Shown: one piece after another, positions 15,410 through 25,788 of the stretch | How the letters are laid out: every line of letters starts with the position of its first letter | Position numbering within the stretch: the first letter of the stretch is position 1 | Source: Subtercola endophyticus | GTDB taxonomy: Bacteria > Actinomycetota > Actinomycetes > Actinomycetales > Microbacteriaceae | DNA: 64,000 nucleotides | Assembly: GCF_021044565.1 (NCBI RefSeq) | Contig: NZ_CP087997.1 | Location: forward strand, 2,418,001-2,482,000 | Direction of reading: 5' to 3' | The notes under the pieces: model-generated | Seen by the model: only the letters and a program-made list of their open reading frames with translations | Database searches by the model: none | What the model was told of the DNA's origin: nothing | Translations under genes and position numbers: made by a program

Positions 15410-17968
15410 TCAGCCGACCGTGAACGACGTGACGCGGGTGGGGCCGTGGCGATCGGTCGAGGGATCCCAATAGCGCATCCCGAGCGTAGCCGGGCCGGCC
15501 GGGGCGGTGAAAAGCGAACTGTACGCGCCCGACGAGTCGAGGGGCATCGGGTCGGAGCGCACGGCTCCGTTGAAGATGCGCTGAACGGTCGCGCCGGGTT
15601 GGCCGGTCAGCGCGATGGTGAATCGGGTGCCGTCGACGGTGCAGCCCGCCGTGGGATTGTCGAGGGTGGGCGGCGTGGTGAGCACGAAGGTCGATGCCGG
15701 GCTCGGTTGCGAGCTGACTCCGTCGACGCTCTGCAGAATCCGGATGCTCGACTGCCCCACCGCGAGACCGTCGAAGTCCGAGACGTTCCAGGCTCCCGAG
15801 CTGTCGGCGACGGCGGTGGCGACCGTGGTGCCCGCCGCGTCGAGGATGCTTATCGTGGCGCCAGGCGCCGCGTCTGACCCCGAGAGCAGCGGAAAGAGTT
15901 CGCCCGTGGGGTCCGCGTCGATGCTGTACGTGGGCACGGCGACCGGCGCCGGGGTCGGGGTCGGAGTCGGCGTGGGGGTCGGAGTCGGAGTCGGAGTGGG
16001 GGTCGGAGTAGGCGTCGGAGTAGGCGTCGGGGTGGGGGTCGGAGTCGGAGTCGGAGTGGGGGTCGGAGTAGGCGTCGGGGTGGAGGTCGGAGTCGGAGTC
16101 GGCGTGGGGGTAGGAGTAGTCGACGGCGACGGCGTAGGTGTCGGGGTGGAGGTAGCCGTAGGTGTCGGGGTGGAGGTAGCCGTCGGCGTGGGTGAAGGGG
16201 TGGCGGAAGGTGTAGGAGTCGGCGTCGGCGTCGGCAGGATCGGCTCGAGCGGAGACTGCGACGGGGAGGGAGTGGGCGTTGGCGTGGCAGGGGGAACTGA
16301 CGCGGACGGGGTTGGAGACGCGATGGGGGGTGTGGTGCCCGAATCGGCCCCGGAGCCGGACTGTGAAGAACCGCCCGTTGATGTGCTGGACCCGGAGCCC
16401 GACAGCGCGGTCGACCCGGTGCCAGAGGCTGTCCCGCTCGAGGTTGTCCCGCTCGAAGCAGTGCCGCTCGAGGGGCCGGCAGCGTCCACACCCGCAGGCG
16501 AATCGGTGCCCGTCAGTGCGGCAGCCGGGGCGTCGGACGGCGACGTCGCGATGGGGCCGGCGGCGGGAGACGGTGTTGTGCCCGGGGCCCCGAAGCGGGC
16601 ATCCGGAACCGCAAGCGCGGGGGCATCGAGAGCGGAGTTCTGCGAGATACTGTCGGCTGCGGCAGCCTGCGTCGCGGGCGTCGACTGGCTGAGCGCGATC
16701 GCGGAGGTCGCGACGAGCGCCGTCAGCGCCACCACCGAGGCCGCCACGAGAATCGTCGGGCGCGGAGTTCGCGCGGCACGGCTCGCGACACGGCTCGCGA
16801 CACGACGCGCCACTCGTCCGCCGAATGCGGCCGGAGTGATGGCTGCCGAGGGAACGACTGTGGCGGGAACTGTGGCGGGTGCTCCGGCAAATCCGCCGGT
16901 ACCCCCGCTCGCGGCACCGCTGCCGCCCGAGGACGTCACGTTGCCGCCCGCAACGGCGCCAAGGCTGGGCGTGGCGCCGGAACCCACCGCACCGGAATTG
17001 CCCACGCCCGCGCCCACTGACCCGCCGCTTGCGCCGCCAGCACCCACACCGCCGCCCGCGCCCGCTACCGCACCCGGCCACGCGAGCGCGACCGCCGCCG
17101 CGGGATGCCCAGCCTGAATCCAGGCGAGGTACCCGCCGGCCCCGCCGACGCCGACAACCAGCGGAAGCAGCACCAGAGCGAGCCGGGAGCCGACCTGATT
17201 CGCTTCTTCGAGCACAATCGTGCACGACGGGCATCCGCTCACGTGCTCGTCGACGAGCGCCCGCTTGCCTGCAGGCAGCATGTCTCGGGTGTACGCGCCG
17301 AACTGTTCGATCGCGTTCTTGCATTCGTCGTTCAGCGGGGCAGCGAGGTGGGTCTGAATCCAGGCCTGGCGCAGGCCCTCCCGAGCCCGAACCAGGAGCG
17401 CCGACACCGAGTTGGCCGTCATTCCGAAGATCGACGCCATCTCGCGCGGCTTGAGGTTCTCGACCTCGCTGTACCAGAGCGCCTCCTGCCAGCGGCTCGG
17501 CAACGACTCGAAGGCCCGCGCGGTGAGACCGGCGTTCAGCGCCTTCAACGTCGCGTCGTCTTCGCTCGCCGGGTCAGCCAGCTCATCGAGGTCGGGGCTG
17601 GTGTATGTGTTGTCGCTGCGGGCCCAGCTGCGAGCGACGTTACGGATGGTCGTGAGCAGATACGGGCGAAACCCGCTGGTGGGGCCGCCGCCCCTTCTCA
17701 CAGCTTCGAGAATGCGGGCGAAGCTCTCGACGACGAGGTCGTCGGCATCGTACGACGAGAATCCGCGCGCGAACGCCCGGCCGGCATCACTGTGCCGCCG
17801 CCAGAGTTCGGCGAACGCCGGCCGGTCACCGTCGCGCGCGAGTTCGACGAGCTGCAGGTCGCTCTGCAGCGCGACGCCATTCGTGAAGCGCCCGGCCGCC
17901 GCTTCGTCGCCCGCGGCGCGGTCGGCGCGGTCGGCACCGAATGCACCGGATGCACTGCGATCGGTCAC
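15410..17968 (-). CDS. Membrane-tethered ECF sigma factor fused to anti-sigma zinc finger and surface domain
   Basis: A single 852-residue frame from GTG 17968, with AAGGAG 9 bases upstream. Residues 40-118 form sigma region 2 ([27 protein letters not shown]) and 150-205 form region 4 ([35 protein letters not shown]). An anti-sigma zinc finger of the ZAS/zf-HC2 type follows: C216, H242, C246, C249 (HVSGCPSC). Hydrophobic segments occur at about 262-284 and again at about 415-440 after an Arg-rich stretch. A Ser/Gly/Thr-rich part leads to a Pro-Thr repeat stalk and about 190 residues of Ig-like beta sandwiches. It is likely a self-contained sensor: ectodomain outside, sigma held at the membrane until released. 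Comparable fused ECF groups are known in actinobacteria. Divergent from a subtilisin gene. Confidence 0.88.
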   Translation of the reverse strand: MTDRSASGAFGADRADRAAGDEAAAGRFTNGVALQSDLQLVELARDGDRPAFAELWRRHSDAGRAFARGFSSYDADDLVVESFARILEAVRRGGGPTSGFRPYLLTTIRNVARSWARSDNTYTSPDLDELADPASEDDATLKALNAGLTARAFESLPSRWQEALWYSEVENLKPREMASIFGMTANSVSALLVRAREGLRQAWIQTHLAAPLNDECKNAIEQFGAYTRDMLPAGKRALVDEHVSGCPSCTIVLEEANQVGSRLALVLLPLVVGVGGAGGYLAWIQAGHPAAAVALAWPGAVAGAGGGVGAGGASGGSVGAGVGNSGAVGSGATPSLGAVAGGNVTSSGGSGAASGGTGGFAGAPATVPATVVPSAAITPAAFGGRVARRVASRVASRAARTPRPTILVAASVVALTALVATSAIALSQSTPATQAAAADSISQNSALDAPALAVPDARFGAPGTTPSPAAGPIATSPSDAPAAALTGTDSPAGVDAAGPSSGTASSGTTSSGTASGTGSTALSGSGSSTSTGGSSQSGSGADSGTTPPIASPTPSASVPPATPTPTPSPSQSPLEPILPTPTPTPTPSATPSPTPTATSTPTPTATSTPTPTPSPSTTPTPTPTPTPTSTPTPTPTPTPTPTPTPTPTPTPTPTPTPTPTPTPTPTPTPTPTPAPVAVPTYSIDADPTGELFPLLSGSDAAPGATISILDAAGTTVATAVADSSGAWNVSDFDGLAVGQSSIRILQSVDGVSSQPSPASTFVLTTPPTLDNPTAGCTVDGTRFTIALTGQPGATVQRIFNGAVRSDPMPLDSSGAYSSLFTAPAGPATLGMRYWDPSTDRHGPTRVTSFTVG
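15952..16245. repeat. Minisatellite coding for the Pro-Thr stalk
   Basis: Imperfect 6-, 12- and 36-bp repeats of GTCGGAGTCGGCGTGGGG-like sequence on the plus strand encode alternating Pro-Thr on the minus strand inside the sigma-factor fusion. The tract is likely to vary in length between strains; the opposite-strand frame of Val-Gly repeats is not a gene. Confidence 0.85.
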
Positions 17969-18419
17969 GGCCAGCTGCTCCTTCTGCGGCTCGACATCGG
18001 CGAGCCAGCTTCACCCTATGACGCACGTTCCTCGGCACGAATTCGGCGCCCGTTTCGTGCCCCCTCCTGGGGGTTTTGGTGTACGAGAGGCCCCCCGGCG
18101 GGGGGGCGTTGGGGAGCCTCTCACTCAGAGAGACGCGGCAATGCGATTTTCGTGACGCGGTCGCCCGAAGAATGTTTCGAAACGTTACGGGGGGCATGCG
18201 GATGCCCGAATCGACCACGCACGTATCTGGCAACACGGCGCGCAAACGGGCACGAAAATGTCAGTCCGCACAATATTCATGCCCTTTTCCCAGGTTTTAC
18301 ATGTTCGAAATGTTCGTGCCTCGTATGGGGGCCAGCCACTGTCTAGGGTGGTCGAACCGCGTGATCGGCGAGATGCGCGGATTCTTCATGTCTCCTACGA
18401 ACAATTGAGGTTCGCTTTC
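17969..18419. promoter_or_regulatory. Divergent control region of sigma fusion and subtilisin
   Basis: A 451-bp non-coding stretch between the two divergent genes. It holds a G/C-rich hairpin near 18079-18123 (arms GAGAGGC and GCCTCTC), a palindrome GTTTCGAAAC at 18174-18183 and two related TGTTCG-containing sequences near 18302-18320. I cannot name an ECF promoter with confidence. The AAGGAG ribosome-binding site of the sigma gene is just left of its GTG. Confidence 0.45.
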
Positions 18420-21400
18420 GTGAGTAGTTTCCAGCGACAGGTTTCTGCAGGCTCATCGTCGTCATCGCCCCGGCCGAGGCGCCGTACCGCGATCAGAGTG
18501 ACAGCGGCGGGGGGTGCACTTCTTCTGTCGGTGTTCGGCGGAGCATCCATCGCCCAGGCGCTGCCGACGACGCACGCCGCCATCGCGTCTAGCGTCACGA
18601 GCGGCTCAGGCTCCGGCCTCGTGCTGCTGCCGGGCGGCGCAACGCGTCCACCCACCGACTTCACGGCCGGCAAGTACATCGTGACGCTCACCGAGCCCGC
18701 CGCGGCGAGCTACCCGGGCGGCATCGACGGCTTGGCCGGTACGAAGCCCACACCCGGCGCCAGGATGAACGCCAAGAGCGCGCCCGTCGAGGACTACTCG
18801 GCACACCTCAAAGAGAAGCAGCAGGCGGTGGCAGCCGATGCCGGCGTGAGCATCGAGTACTCGTACACCCTCGCCACCAACGGCTTCTCGGCAGAACTCT
18901 CACCCGAGCAGGCCGCGAAACTCTCGGCGAACAAAGACGTCGCGCGCATCGAGGCGTCTGAGCTGAAGCACATTCAGAAGGCCGAGCCCTCGACCACCTT
19001 CCTCGGCCTCGACGGCTCGACCGGCGTGTGGGCGAAGAACGGCGGAATCGACGCTGCCGGCGCCGGAGTCGTGGTCGGTGACCTCGACACCGGCATCGCC
19101 CCGGAGAACCCGTCGTTCGCGGGCGATCCGCTCGGCACCACCGACGGTGCCGCGCCGTTCGTCAGCGCCAACCCGCCCGCCGGGTCTGGGCCCATCACCT
19201 TTCACAAGGCCGACGGCACCGACTTTCACGGCACCTGCGTGACCGGAGAACAGTTCACCGCGGCTGACTGCTCGACCAAGATCATCGGCGCGCAGTACTT
19301 CATCGACGGCTTCGGCGAAGACAACATCGGCACCACCGCCACCGGCGAGTACCTCTCTCCGCGCGACGGCGACGGCCACGGCTCGCACACCGCAAGCACC
19401 GCAGCCGGCAACAATGGCGTGAACGCGGTCGTCAACGGCGACAGTTTCGGCGACATCAGCGGCGTCGCACCCGCGGCCAAGATCGCCGTCTACAAGGTCT
19501 GCTGGTCGGGCCCCGACCCCACCAGCGAAGACGACGACGGATGCACCACCCCCGACATCGTGGCAGCGATCGACCAGTCCGTGGCCGACGGTGTCGACGT
19601 GCTGAACTTCTCTATCGGCGGCTCCAGCGCCCAGACCACGCTCTCGGCGAGCGACTACGCGTTCCTCGGTGCCGCTTCGGCCGGCATCTTCGTGGCCGCT
19701 TCTGCGGGCAACTCGGGCCCCGACGCTTCGACGCTCGACAACGGCTCGCCCTGGTACACGACGGTCGCGGCATCCACCATTCCCAGCTACGAGGCAACCG
19801 TCACGCTCGGCAACGGCAAGAAATTCGCGGGCGGATCCATCACCGTCGAGGCGAACGGCAACGGCCCCCTCACCGGCCCGCTCGTGCGAGGCGACGAGGT
19901 CGCCCTGCCAGGTGCCGACACCGACAACGCCCTGCTCTGCGGGCCAGGCACGCTCGACCCGGCGAAGGTCGCCGGCGACATCGTCTTCTGCGAGCGCGGC
20001 GTCTTCGACCGAACCGCGAAGTCAGACGAGGTCAAGCGCGCCGGCGGCATCGGAATGCTGCTCGTGAACAAGACGCCGAGCTCGATCGACCTCGACCTGC
20101 ACGCCGTACCTACCGTGCACCTCGATTCCGACTCGTGGGATGGCACGTACGCCTACTCGGCCTCGACGGGCGCGACGGCGACGTTCACCACGGGCAACCA
20201 GGCCGGGGCCTCCCCCGCTGTTCCGCAGCTGGCCGGGTTCTCGTCACACGGGCCGGTCGAAGCCGACGGCAGCGACATTCTGAAGCCCGACATCTCGGCG
20301 CCGGGCGTGGCGATCCTCGCCGCGACGGCGAATGCCGAGGGTGGCGCGCCCACGTACGCGTTCTACTCGGGCACCTCGATGGCCGCCCCGCACATCGCGG
20401 GTCTTGCGGCTCTGTATCTCGGCGTGCATCCGCTGGCCACCCCTGCCGAGATCAAGTCGGCCATGATGACCACGGGAACCGACCTCGTCGACGCCTCGGG
20501 TGCACCCAGCGAAGACGTGTTCGGGCAGGGCGCGGGCAACGTGAAGCCCACGTCGTACCTGTCACCCGGGCTGCTCTACCTGAACGGGGTCGATGACTGG
20601 CTGTCGTACCTCGAGGGCATCGGCTACGACGCGGGAACGACACCGATCGACGCGAGCGATCTGAACCTGGCGTCGATCGCCATCGGTTCGCTCACCGGAT
20701 CGCAGACGGTCACTCGCACGGTGACCTCGACCGAGGCGGGCACGTTCACTGCTGCACCGGTCTCGATTGCCGGCATCACGACCACCGTGTCGCCCTCGAC
20801 GCTGACGTTCGGTGCCGCAGGCGAGTCACAGAGCTACACGGTGACGCTCACGCGAACGGATGCTGCGCTCAACGAGTTCGCCACCGGTTACCTCACGTGG
20901 TCGAGTGGAAGCACCTCGGTGCGAAGCCCCATCGCGGTTCGCCCCGTCGCCGTCGCGGCTCCTCTCGAGGTCGACGGAACCGGTACCACGGGCTCGGTCG
21001 ACGTGACCGTGACTCCGGGCTCGGACGAGCCGGTGCCGCTGAACACGTTCGGGCTGGCCAAGGGATCGCACCTCACCAGCGAGAACCAAGACCCGAGCAT
21101 CCCCCTCGACGGTCACTCGGCCGTCGCGGTGGCGAAAGACACGGCCGACTTCACTGTCACGGTGCCCGCGGGCGTGGCGCTGGCCCGGTTCGACCTCACC
21201 TCGGTGACGTCGGCCGAAGACGGCGCGGATCTCGACCTGTTCGTGGACCTGCTCGACTCCTCGGGCAAGCCCGTGACGGAATGGTCGTCGGCGACGGGTG
21301 CGGCGAACGAGCGGGTAGACATTCAGACGCCCACGGCCGGTACCTACCTCGTGACGGCGAACGTCTTCGCTATTCCGTCGACGCAAGACACCGCCGCCAT

Positions 21401-21902
21401 GGATCTGTACTCGTTCCTGGTGCCGACGTCGGGTGGAGTCGGGTCGTTCACCGCTCCGGCCACCGTCGGTGGGGCGCAGGGTCAACCTGCCACCTACACT
21501 GCGTCGTGGACCGGACTGGATTACTCGTCGCAGTACCTCGGCCAGGTCGCCTACGGTGACACCGGTGTCGCGACGTACATCGGCGTGACGACGGAGGCGG
21601 AGGCGTCGACACCGCCGCCCACCGCTCCGCCGACGACACCGCCCACAACGCCGCCGACCTCGTCGCCGTCGCCATCGGCGCCCGCCCCGTCGGGCAGCGC
21701 CTCGGCAGCTCCGGGTGACCCCGGTGCTGGTTCCGGATCGGGTTCGGGCTCCGGCTCGTCTGCGGCCGGCTGGCTGGCTTCGACGGGACTCTCGGCCATC
21801 GTGCCGATCGGTCTGGCGGGCATCCTGCTGCTGGCTGGCATCAGCGCCCTCGTCGTGCAGCGTCGTCGCAGCCGCCCGGCTGCGGATAGCTCGGACGAGT
21901 AG
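18420..21902 (+). CDS. Wall-anchored subtilisin-like serine protease (S8)
   Basis: A 1160-residue exported protease from GTG 18420. A basic N terminus and hydrophobic stretch (about 22-47) form the signal. An I9-type propeptide (KYIVTLTEP to about 188) precedes the S8 catalytic domain: Asp223 in DLDTGIAP, His320 in DGHGSHTAS, oxyanion Asn431 in SAGNSG, and Ser653 in GTSMAAPHIAG. A PA insert lies at about 460-595 and beta-rich C-terminal domains follow. A Pro/Thr/Ser linker leads to LASTG (1119-1123), a hydrophobic helix and RRRSR, the layout of a sortase substrate with the LAxTG motif of high-GC Gram-positives. It may act on surface proteins, possibly the ectodomain of the divergent sigma fusion (inference). 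Confidence 0.93.
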   Translation: MSSFQRQVSAGSSSSSPRPRRRTAIRVTAAGGALLLSVFGGASIAQALPTTHAAIASSVTSGSGSGLVLLPGGATRPPTDFTAGKYIVTLTEPAAASYPGGIDGLAGTKPTPGARMNAKSAPVEDYSAHLKEKQQAVAADAGVSIEYSYTLATNGFSAELSPEQAAKLSANKDVARIEASELKHIQKAEPSTTFLGLDGSTGVWAKNGGIDAAGAGVVVGDLDTGIAPENPSFAGDPLGTTDGAAPFVSANPPAGSGPITFHKADGTDFHGTCVTGEQFTAADCSTKIIGAQYFIDGFGEDNIGTTATGEYLSPRDGDGHGSHTASTAAGNNGVNAVVNGDSFGDISGVAPAAKIAVYKVCWSGPDPTSEDDDGCTTPDIVAAIDQSVADGVDVLNFSIGGSSAQTTLSASDYAFLGAASAGIFVAASAGNSGPDASTLDNGSPWYTTVAASTIPSYEATVTLGNGKKFAGGSITVEANGNGPLTGPLVRGDEVALPGADTDNALLCGPGTLDPAKVAGDIVFCERGVFDRTAKSDEVKRAGGIGMLLVNKTPSSIDLDLHAVPTVHLDSDSWDGTYAYSASTGATATFTTGNQAGASPAVPQLAGFSSHGPVEADGSDILKPDISAPGVAILAATANAEGGAPTYAFYSGTSMAAPHIAGLAALYLGVHPLATPAEIKSAMMTTGTDLVDASGAPSEDVFGQGAGNVKPTSYLSPGLLYLNGVDDWLSYLEGIGYDAGTTPIDASDLNLASIAIGSLTGSQTVTRTVTSTEAGTFTAAPVSIAGITTTVSPSTLTFGAAGESQSYTVTLTRTDAALNEFATGYLTWSSGSTSVRSPIAVRPVAVAAPLEVDGTGTTGSVDVTVTPGSDEPVPLNTFGLAKGSHLTSENQDPSIPLDGHSAVAVAKDTADFTVTVPAGVALARFDLTSVTSAEDGADLDLFVDLLDSSGKPVTEWSSATGAANERVDIQTPTAGTYLVTANVFAIPSTQDTAAMDLYSFLVPTSGGVGSFTAPATVGGAQGQPATYTASWTGLDYSSQYLGQVAYGDTGVATYIGVTTEAEASTPPPTAPPTTPPTTPPTSSPSPSAPAPSGSASAAPGDPGAGSGSGSGSGSSAAGWLASTGLSAIVPIGLAGILLLAGISALVVQRRRSRPAADSSDE

Positions 21903-21925
21903 CCGCTGCTAGACGCTGATCGGAA

Positions 21926-21958
21926 CAGAAGGGCCCTCGCATATCGGGGGCCCTTCTG
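21926..21958 (+). terminator. Terminator after subtilisin gene
   Basis: A perfect 11-bp stem (CAGAAGGGCCC with GGGCCCTTCTG) and an 11-base loop, 23 bp past the stop codon. The T-run is short, but position and stability suit intrinsic termination. Confidence 0.75.
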
Positions 21959-22061
21959 CTGACAGCGACGGATCCGGCTGCGCTTGAAGCGGGCTGAGCC
22001 GCCCGATCGTGTGATGTAATTATGTACTGAGTCCATAAATTCACATCGCGAAAGACACCCT

Positions 22062-23786
22062 TTGCCCCGCCCCACAGCACCCCGCGCAGCAGCACCCTCC
22101 ACAGCACCCCACCCCACAGCACCCCGCACTTCCCGCCCCCACCGAGCCCGAGCACTCGCTGCCGTCGTCACCGCGACCGCCGCCGCCCTGTTGCTCGCCG
22201 CCTGCACCGGCGGCACGCCCTCGGGCAGCGCCGGCTCGACCGGAACGCCCGTCTCGGGCGGAACCCTCGTCTACGCCACCGGCGACGCCGAACCCACCTG
22301 CCTCGACCCGCATGTCGGTGGCAACTACCCGCAGGCACTGGTAGCGACCCAGTACCTCGAAGAACTCGTCTCGCGCGACAAGACGGGCACGATCATCCCG
22401 TGGCTCGCCACCGCCTGGAAAGAGTCGGCCGACGGTCTCAGCTGGGACTTCACCCTCAAGCCCGGCGTCACCTTCACCGACGGCACCCCGTTCAACGCCG
22501 CGGCCGTCGCCGCAAACGTCGCCCACCTGCAGAACCCGGCCACCGGCAGTTCGACCGGCTACCTCGCGCTCGCCAAGGTCACCGGCGTCGAAGCACTGGA
22601 TGCCCAGACCGCCCGTTTCACGCTGAGCAGCCCGGACTCCGCTCTCCTCGACTCGCTCAGTCAGCCCTGGCTCGCCATGGAGTCACCGACCGCCCTCGCC
22701 CGCAGCCAGGCCGAGAACTGCGAGTCGCCTGTCGGCACCGGCCCCTTCATCGTGAAGCAGTGGAACAAGCAGCAGTCCATCTCACTGGTGCGCAACGACA
22801 ACTACACCTCGCCTCCGGCCGATGCGGCCCACACCGGCGCGGCCTACCTCGACGGCATCGAGTGGCGATTTCTGCCCGACTCCGCCTCACGCTTCGCCGC
22901 GCTGCAGGCCGGAACCGTCGACGTGATCGACAACGCACAGCCCGACACGATCATCCAGGCGCAGAAGAACCAGCAGCTGAGCTACCTGAACGCTCCGCGA
23001 CCCGGCGCTTCGAACCGCATCGAACTGAACTCGAGCACGGCTCCGTTCGACGATCCGAACGTGCGCGAAGCGTTCATCCGCTCGGCCGACGTGGATTCGG
23101 CGGTCTCGAGCCTCTTCTTCGGAACCGCAAAGCGGTCGTACTCGCCCCTCTCGAGCGCCGAGCCGCTCGCCTACTCCGAGCCGAGCGTCTTCACCTACGA
23201 CCAAGCTGCCGCGGCGAAGCTGCTCGACGCGGCCGGGTACACCGACCGCACCCCCGACGGTTACCGCGAGAAGAACGGGCAGGTACTCGAGCTGACGTTC
23301 CCGGTGAGCACGAATCAGTCGATTCCCGCCGAGCAGTCGTTGTTCCAGCAGATTCAGGCCACGGCCAAACAGGCCGGCTTCAAGATCGACCTCCAACCGA
23401 TGGATCTCTCGAGCTGGTACGCCGCACTCGCCGCCGACAAGTACAACCTCGTCGATGCGCCATACACGAAAGTCGGCCCGGATGTTCTGCGCATCTTGTA
23501 CGACTCCGCCGGCACCGTGCCTGCCCCGAGCGGGTACTTCGCGAATCTGTCGCAGCTGAAAGACCCCTCGCTCGACGCCCTGCTCGAGCAGGCGGCAGCG
23601 ACGTCGGATGAGACGCAGCGTTCCTCGCTGTACCAGCAGGCGCAGAAAGTCGTGCTCGACGGCTTCTATATTCTGCCGCTGTACGACCAGCAGAACGGGT
23701 ACCTCGAGCAGTCGGTCGCGCACGGCTTGCGCGCCATGCCGACGGTGTCGACCCCGACGATGTACGACGTGTGGGTGCAGCGCTGA
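22062..23786 (+). CDS. ABC transporter substrate-binding lipoprotein (peptide/nickel family 5)
   Basis: A 574-residue lipoprotein from a TTG start at 22062, with a weak GAAAG site upstream. A Pro/Thr/Ala-rich N terminus and hydrophobic stretch end in the lipobox LAAC (Cys48). The mature protein shows the SBP_bac_5 pattern: LDPHVGGNYPQ, ATAWKESADGLSWDFTLKPG and FTDGTPFNAAAV. It captures peptides, nickel complexes or similar ligands outside the membrane and delivers them to the permeases encoded next. First gene of a four-gene operon; its end overlaps the next gene by 16 bases. Confidence 0.92.
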   Translation: MPRPTAPRAAAPSTAPHPTAPRTSRPHRARALAAVVTATAAALLLAACTGGTPSGSAGSTGTPVSGGTLVYATGDAEPTCLDPHVGGNYPQALVATQYLEELVSRDKTGTIIPWLATAWKESADGLSWDFTLKPGVTFTDGTPFNAAAVAANVAHLQNPATGSSTGYLALAKVTGVEALDAQTARFTLSSPDSALLDSLSQPWLAMESPTALARSQAENCESPVGTGPFIVKQWNKQQSISLVRNDNYTSPPADAAHTGAAYLDGIEWRFLPDSASRFAALQAGTVDVIDNAQPDTIIQAQKNQQLSYLNAPRPGASNRIELNSSTAPFDDPNVREAFIRSADVDSAVSSLFFGTAKRSYSPLSSAEPLAYSEPSVFTYDQAAAAKLLDAAGYTDRTPDGYREKNGQVLELTFPVSTNQSIPAEQSLFQQIQATAKQAGFKIDLQPMDLSSWYAALAADKYNLVDAPYTKVGPDVLRILYDSAGTVPAPSGYFANLSQLKDPSLDALLEQAAATSDETQRSSLYQQAQKVVLDGFYILPLYDQQNGYLEQSVAHGLRAMPTVSTPTMYDVWVQR

Positions 23787-24871
23787 GACCCGCAGAGCGA
23801 ACATCGGCTCCGGCCGTCGAATCGCCGGGGCCTGGGGCGGGCGAGCCCGGGGCCGGCGAGCTGGGGGCGGCCGAGCTGAGGGCGCCGGCGGGCGGCCCCG
23901 GGCATCCGGCCAGCTGGTTGACGCGTAACGCCCCGCTGCTGCGCTGGCTCGCGCTTCGACTGGTGGGCGTGGTCTTCGTGCTGTGGGCCGTCTCGACCAT
24001 CACCTTTTTCGCCGTGCGACTCATTCCTGGCGACCCCGCCCAGGCGATTCTCGGCGGGCCCGGGTCGCAGGCCAGCGCGGATGCCCTTGCCGCCGCCCGA
24101 GCGGAATACGGCCTCGACCAGCCGCTGCTCGTGCAGTACCTCGCCTTTCTCGGCCGCCTCGGAGTAGGCAACCTCGGCACCTCATACGCCCTGCACCAAA
24201 CCGTGGCGAGCGTGATCGGCGACAACCTGATCGCAACGCTGACGCTCGCGGCGGCCGCTCTCGTGGTTGCCGTCGCGATAGCGCTGGGGCTCGCCGCCTG
24301 GTCGACGCGCGGTGGGCGTGTCGCCGCTGCGATCGGATCGGCGCTCGAGGTGATCGGCGCCGCCGTGCCGCACTTCTGGCTCGCGATTCTCGCCATCGTG
24401 TTGTTCAGCACGACGCTCGGCTGGCTTCCGCCGGTGAGCGTGCCGGGGCCGAGCGGCCTCGTTCTGCCAGCACTGGTACTGGCGATTCCGCTCGCCGGGT
24501 TTCTCGGCCAGGTGATGCGCGAAGGGCTGCTCGATGCGCTGTCGTCGCCGTACGCCCTGACGGCCCGCGCCCACGGTGAGGGCGAGAGCGGTGTGTTCTG
24601 GCGGCACGCGCTCAAGGCGGCAGCGGTTCCGGCCATCGGGCTCACCGGCTGGGCGTTCGGCTCGCTGATCAGCGGAGCCGTCGTCGTGGAGACGATCTTT
24701 GCGCGCCCGGGCCTCGGCCGAAGCCTGCTGGCCGCGGTGCAGGGCCGCGACGTTCCGCTCGTGGTGGGCATCGTAATCGTCGTGGCGCTGGTGTACATGC
24801 TCGTCACGACCGTGACCGATCTGGCCGAGCGCATCATCGACCCGCGCATCGGGCGCCGGGTGACGTCGTGA
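23771..24871 (+). CDS. ABC transporter permease, DppB-like
   Basis: A 366-residue inner-membrane permease. After a Pro/Gly/Ala-rich cytoplasmic N terminus there is LRWLALRLVGVVFVLWAVST (first helix), then RLIPGDPAQAILGG and YGLDQPLLVQYL, hallmarks of DppB/OppB proteins. The EAA-type cytoplasmic loop reads ALTARAHGEGESGVFWRHAL. GTG start at 23771 inside the end of the binding-protein gene; its stop overlaps the next start by 4 bases, so translation is coupled. Confidence 0.93.
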   Translation: MGAALRPAERTSAPAVESPGPGAGEPGAGELGAAELRAPAGGPGHPASWLTRNAPLLRWLALRLVGVVFVLWAVSTITFFAVRLIPGDPAQAILGGPGSQASADALAAARAEYGLDQPLLVQYLAFLGRLGVGNLGTSYALHQTVASVIGDNLIATLTLAAAALVVAVAIALGLAAWSTRGGRVAAAIGSALEVIGAAVPHFWLAILAIVLFSTTLGWLPPVSVPGPSGLVLPALVLAIPLAGFLGQVMREGLLDALSSPYALTARAHGEGESGVFWRHALKAAAVPAIGLTGWAFGSLISGAVVVETIFARPGLGRSLLAAVQGRDVPLVVGIVIVVALVYMLVTTVTDLAERIIDPRIGRRVTS

Positions 24872-25788
24872 TCGCGGCACCGCTGTTGTCGCCGGAGGCG
24901 AGCGGTGACGCTCAGCTGTCGGGCGGGCGCCCTGACCGCCGCAACGGATTCGAGGCGCGAGAGCGCAGCCGGGCATCCGGTCGCCGACGAACGCTGCCCC
25001 TGAGCGTCGTCATCGCGCTCGTGGTGCTGGCATTTCTCGTGGTGGCGGCACTCTGGCCCGATCTTCTCGCCCCTGGCGACCCTCTGGCGATACACCCGCT
25101 CGATGCGTTCCAGCCCCCGTCGGCCCAGCACCTGTTCGGCACAGACGAGTCGGGGCGCGACATCTACACGCGGGTGATCCACGGCACGGCGGCCTCGCTT
25201 CTGATCGGCGTGACGGCCACCGCCATCGGAATCGGGCTGGGTCTCGTCTTCGGCCTGCTGGCGGGGCTCGGCCCGCGCTGGGTCGACTTCGGCACCACAC
25301 GGCTGCTCGAGGTGATGTTCGCTTTTCCCGGGCTGCTGCTGGCGCTGCTGTTCATCGTGATCTACGGGCCGGGCGTGGTGACCTCGACTCTCGCGGTGGG
25401 TCTGTCGACCGCTCCGGGGTACGCCCGGCTGATCCGCAGTCAGACGCTGCAGGTTCGGGATGCGCCCTACCTCGAGGCGTCGCTCGTGCTCGGGCGGGGC
25501 AGCCTCTACCGGCTCACGCGGCATCTGCTGCCGAACGTCGCCGGCACGCTCTTTGTCATCGCGACCCTCGGCATCGGCCAGTCGATCGTGTGGGCCTCGG
25601 CGCTCAGCTACCTGGGCCTCGGCGCCGTTCCGCCGTCGCCGGAGTGGGGTGCGATGCTCTCGGCGGGCCGCACGTACATCACGTCGTTCTGGTGGATGAC
25701 GTTTTTTCCCGGCCTCTTCATCGTGCTGAGTGCGGCAGCGACGACTCTGCTCGGGCGCGGCCTGCAACAGCGCAAGCGGTCGTCGTGA
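24868..25788 (+). CDS. ABC transporter permease, DppC-like
   Basis: A 306-residue permease starting at GTG 24868 (GTGA overlap with the upstream stop). The family motif [19 protein letters not shown] is present, followed by five hydrophobic segments and the EAA loop [20 protein letters not shown]. It pairs with the DppB-like protein to form the membrane channel. Its stop overlaps the start of the ATPase gene by 4 bases, so the whole operon is translationally coupled. Confidence 0.93.
   Translation: MIAAPLLSPEASGDAQLSGGRPDRRNGFEARERSRASGRRRTLPLSVVIALVVLAFLVVAALWPDLLAPGDPLAIHPLDAFQPPSAQHLFGTDESGRDIYTRVIHGTAASLLIGVTATAIGIGLGLVFGLLAGLGPRWVDFGTTRLLEVMFAFPGLLLALLFIVIYGPGVVTSTLAVGLSTAPGYARLIRSQTLQVRDAPYLEASLVLGRGSLYRLTRHLLPNVAGTLFVIATLGIGQSIVWASALSYLGLGAVPPSPEWGAMLSAGRTYITSFWWMTFFPGLFIVLSAAATTLLGRGLQQRKRSS

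Noticed and set aside
15615..17117. Long plus-strand open frame of Val-Gly repeats opposite the sigma fusion
   Set aside because: It mirrors the Pro-Thr coding repeat and G/C codon structure of the real minus-strand gene, with no start site or domain of its own.
23380..25767. 795-codon minus-strand open frame
   Set aside because: Runs antisense through the ABC permease genes, whose coding sense is confirmed by clear motifs; composition is Arg/Ala/Ser rich as expected for a shadow frame.
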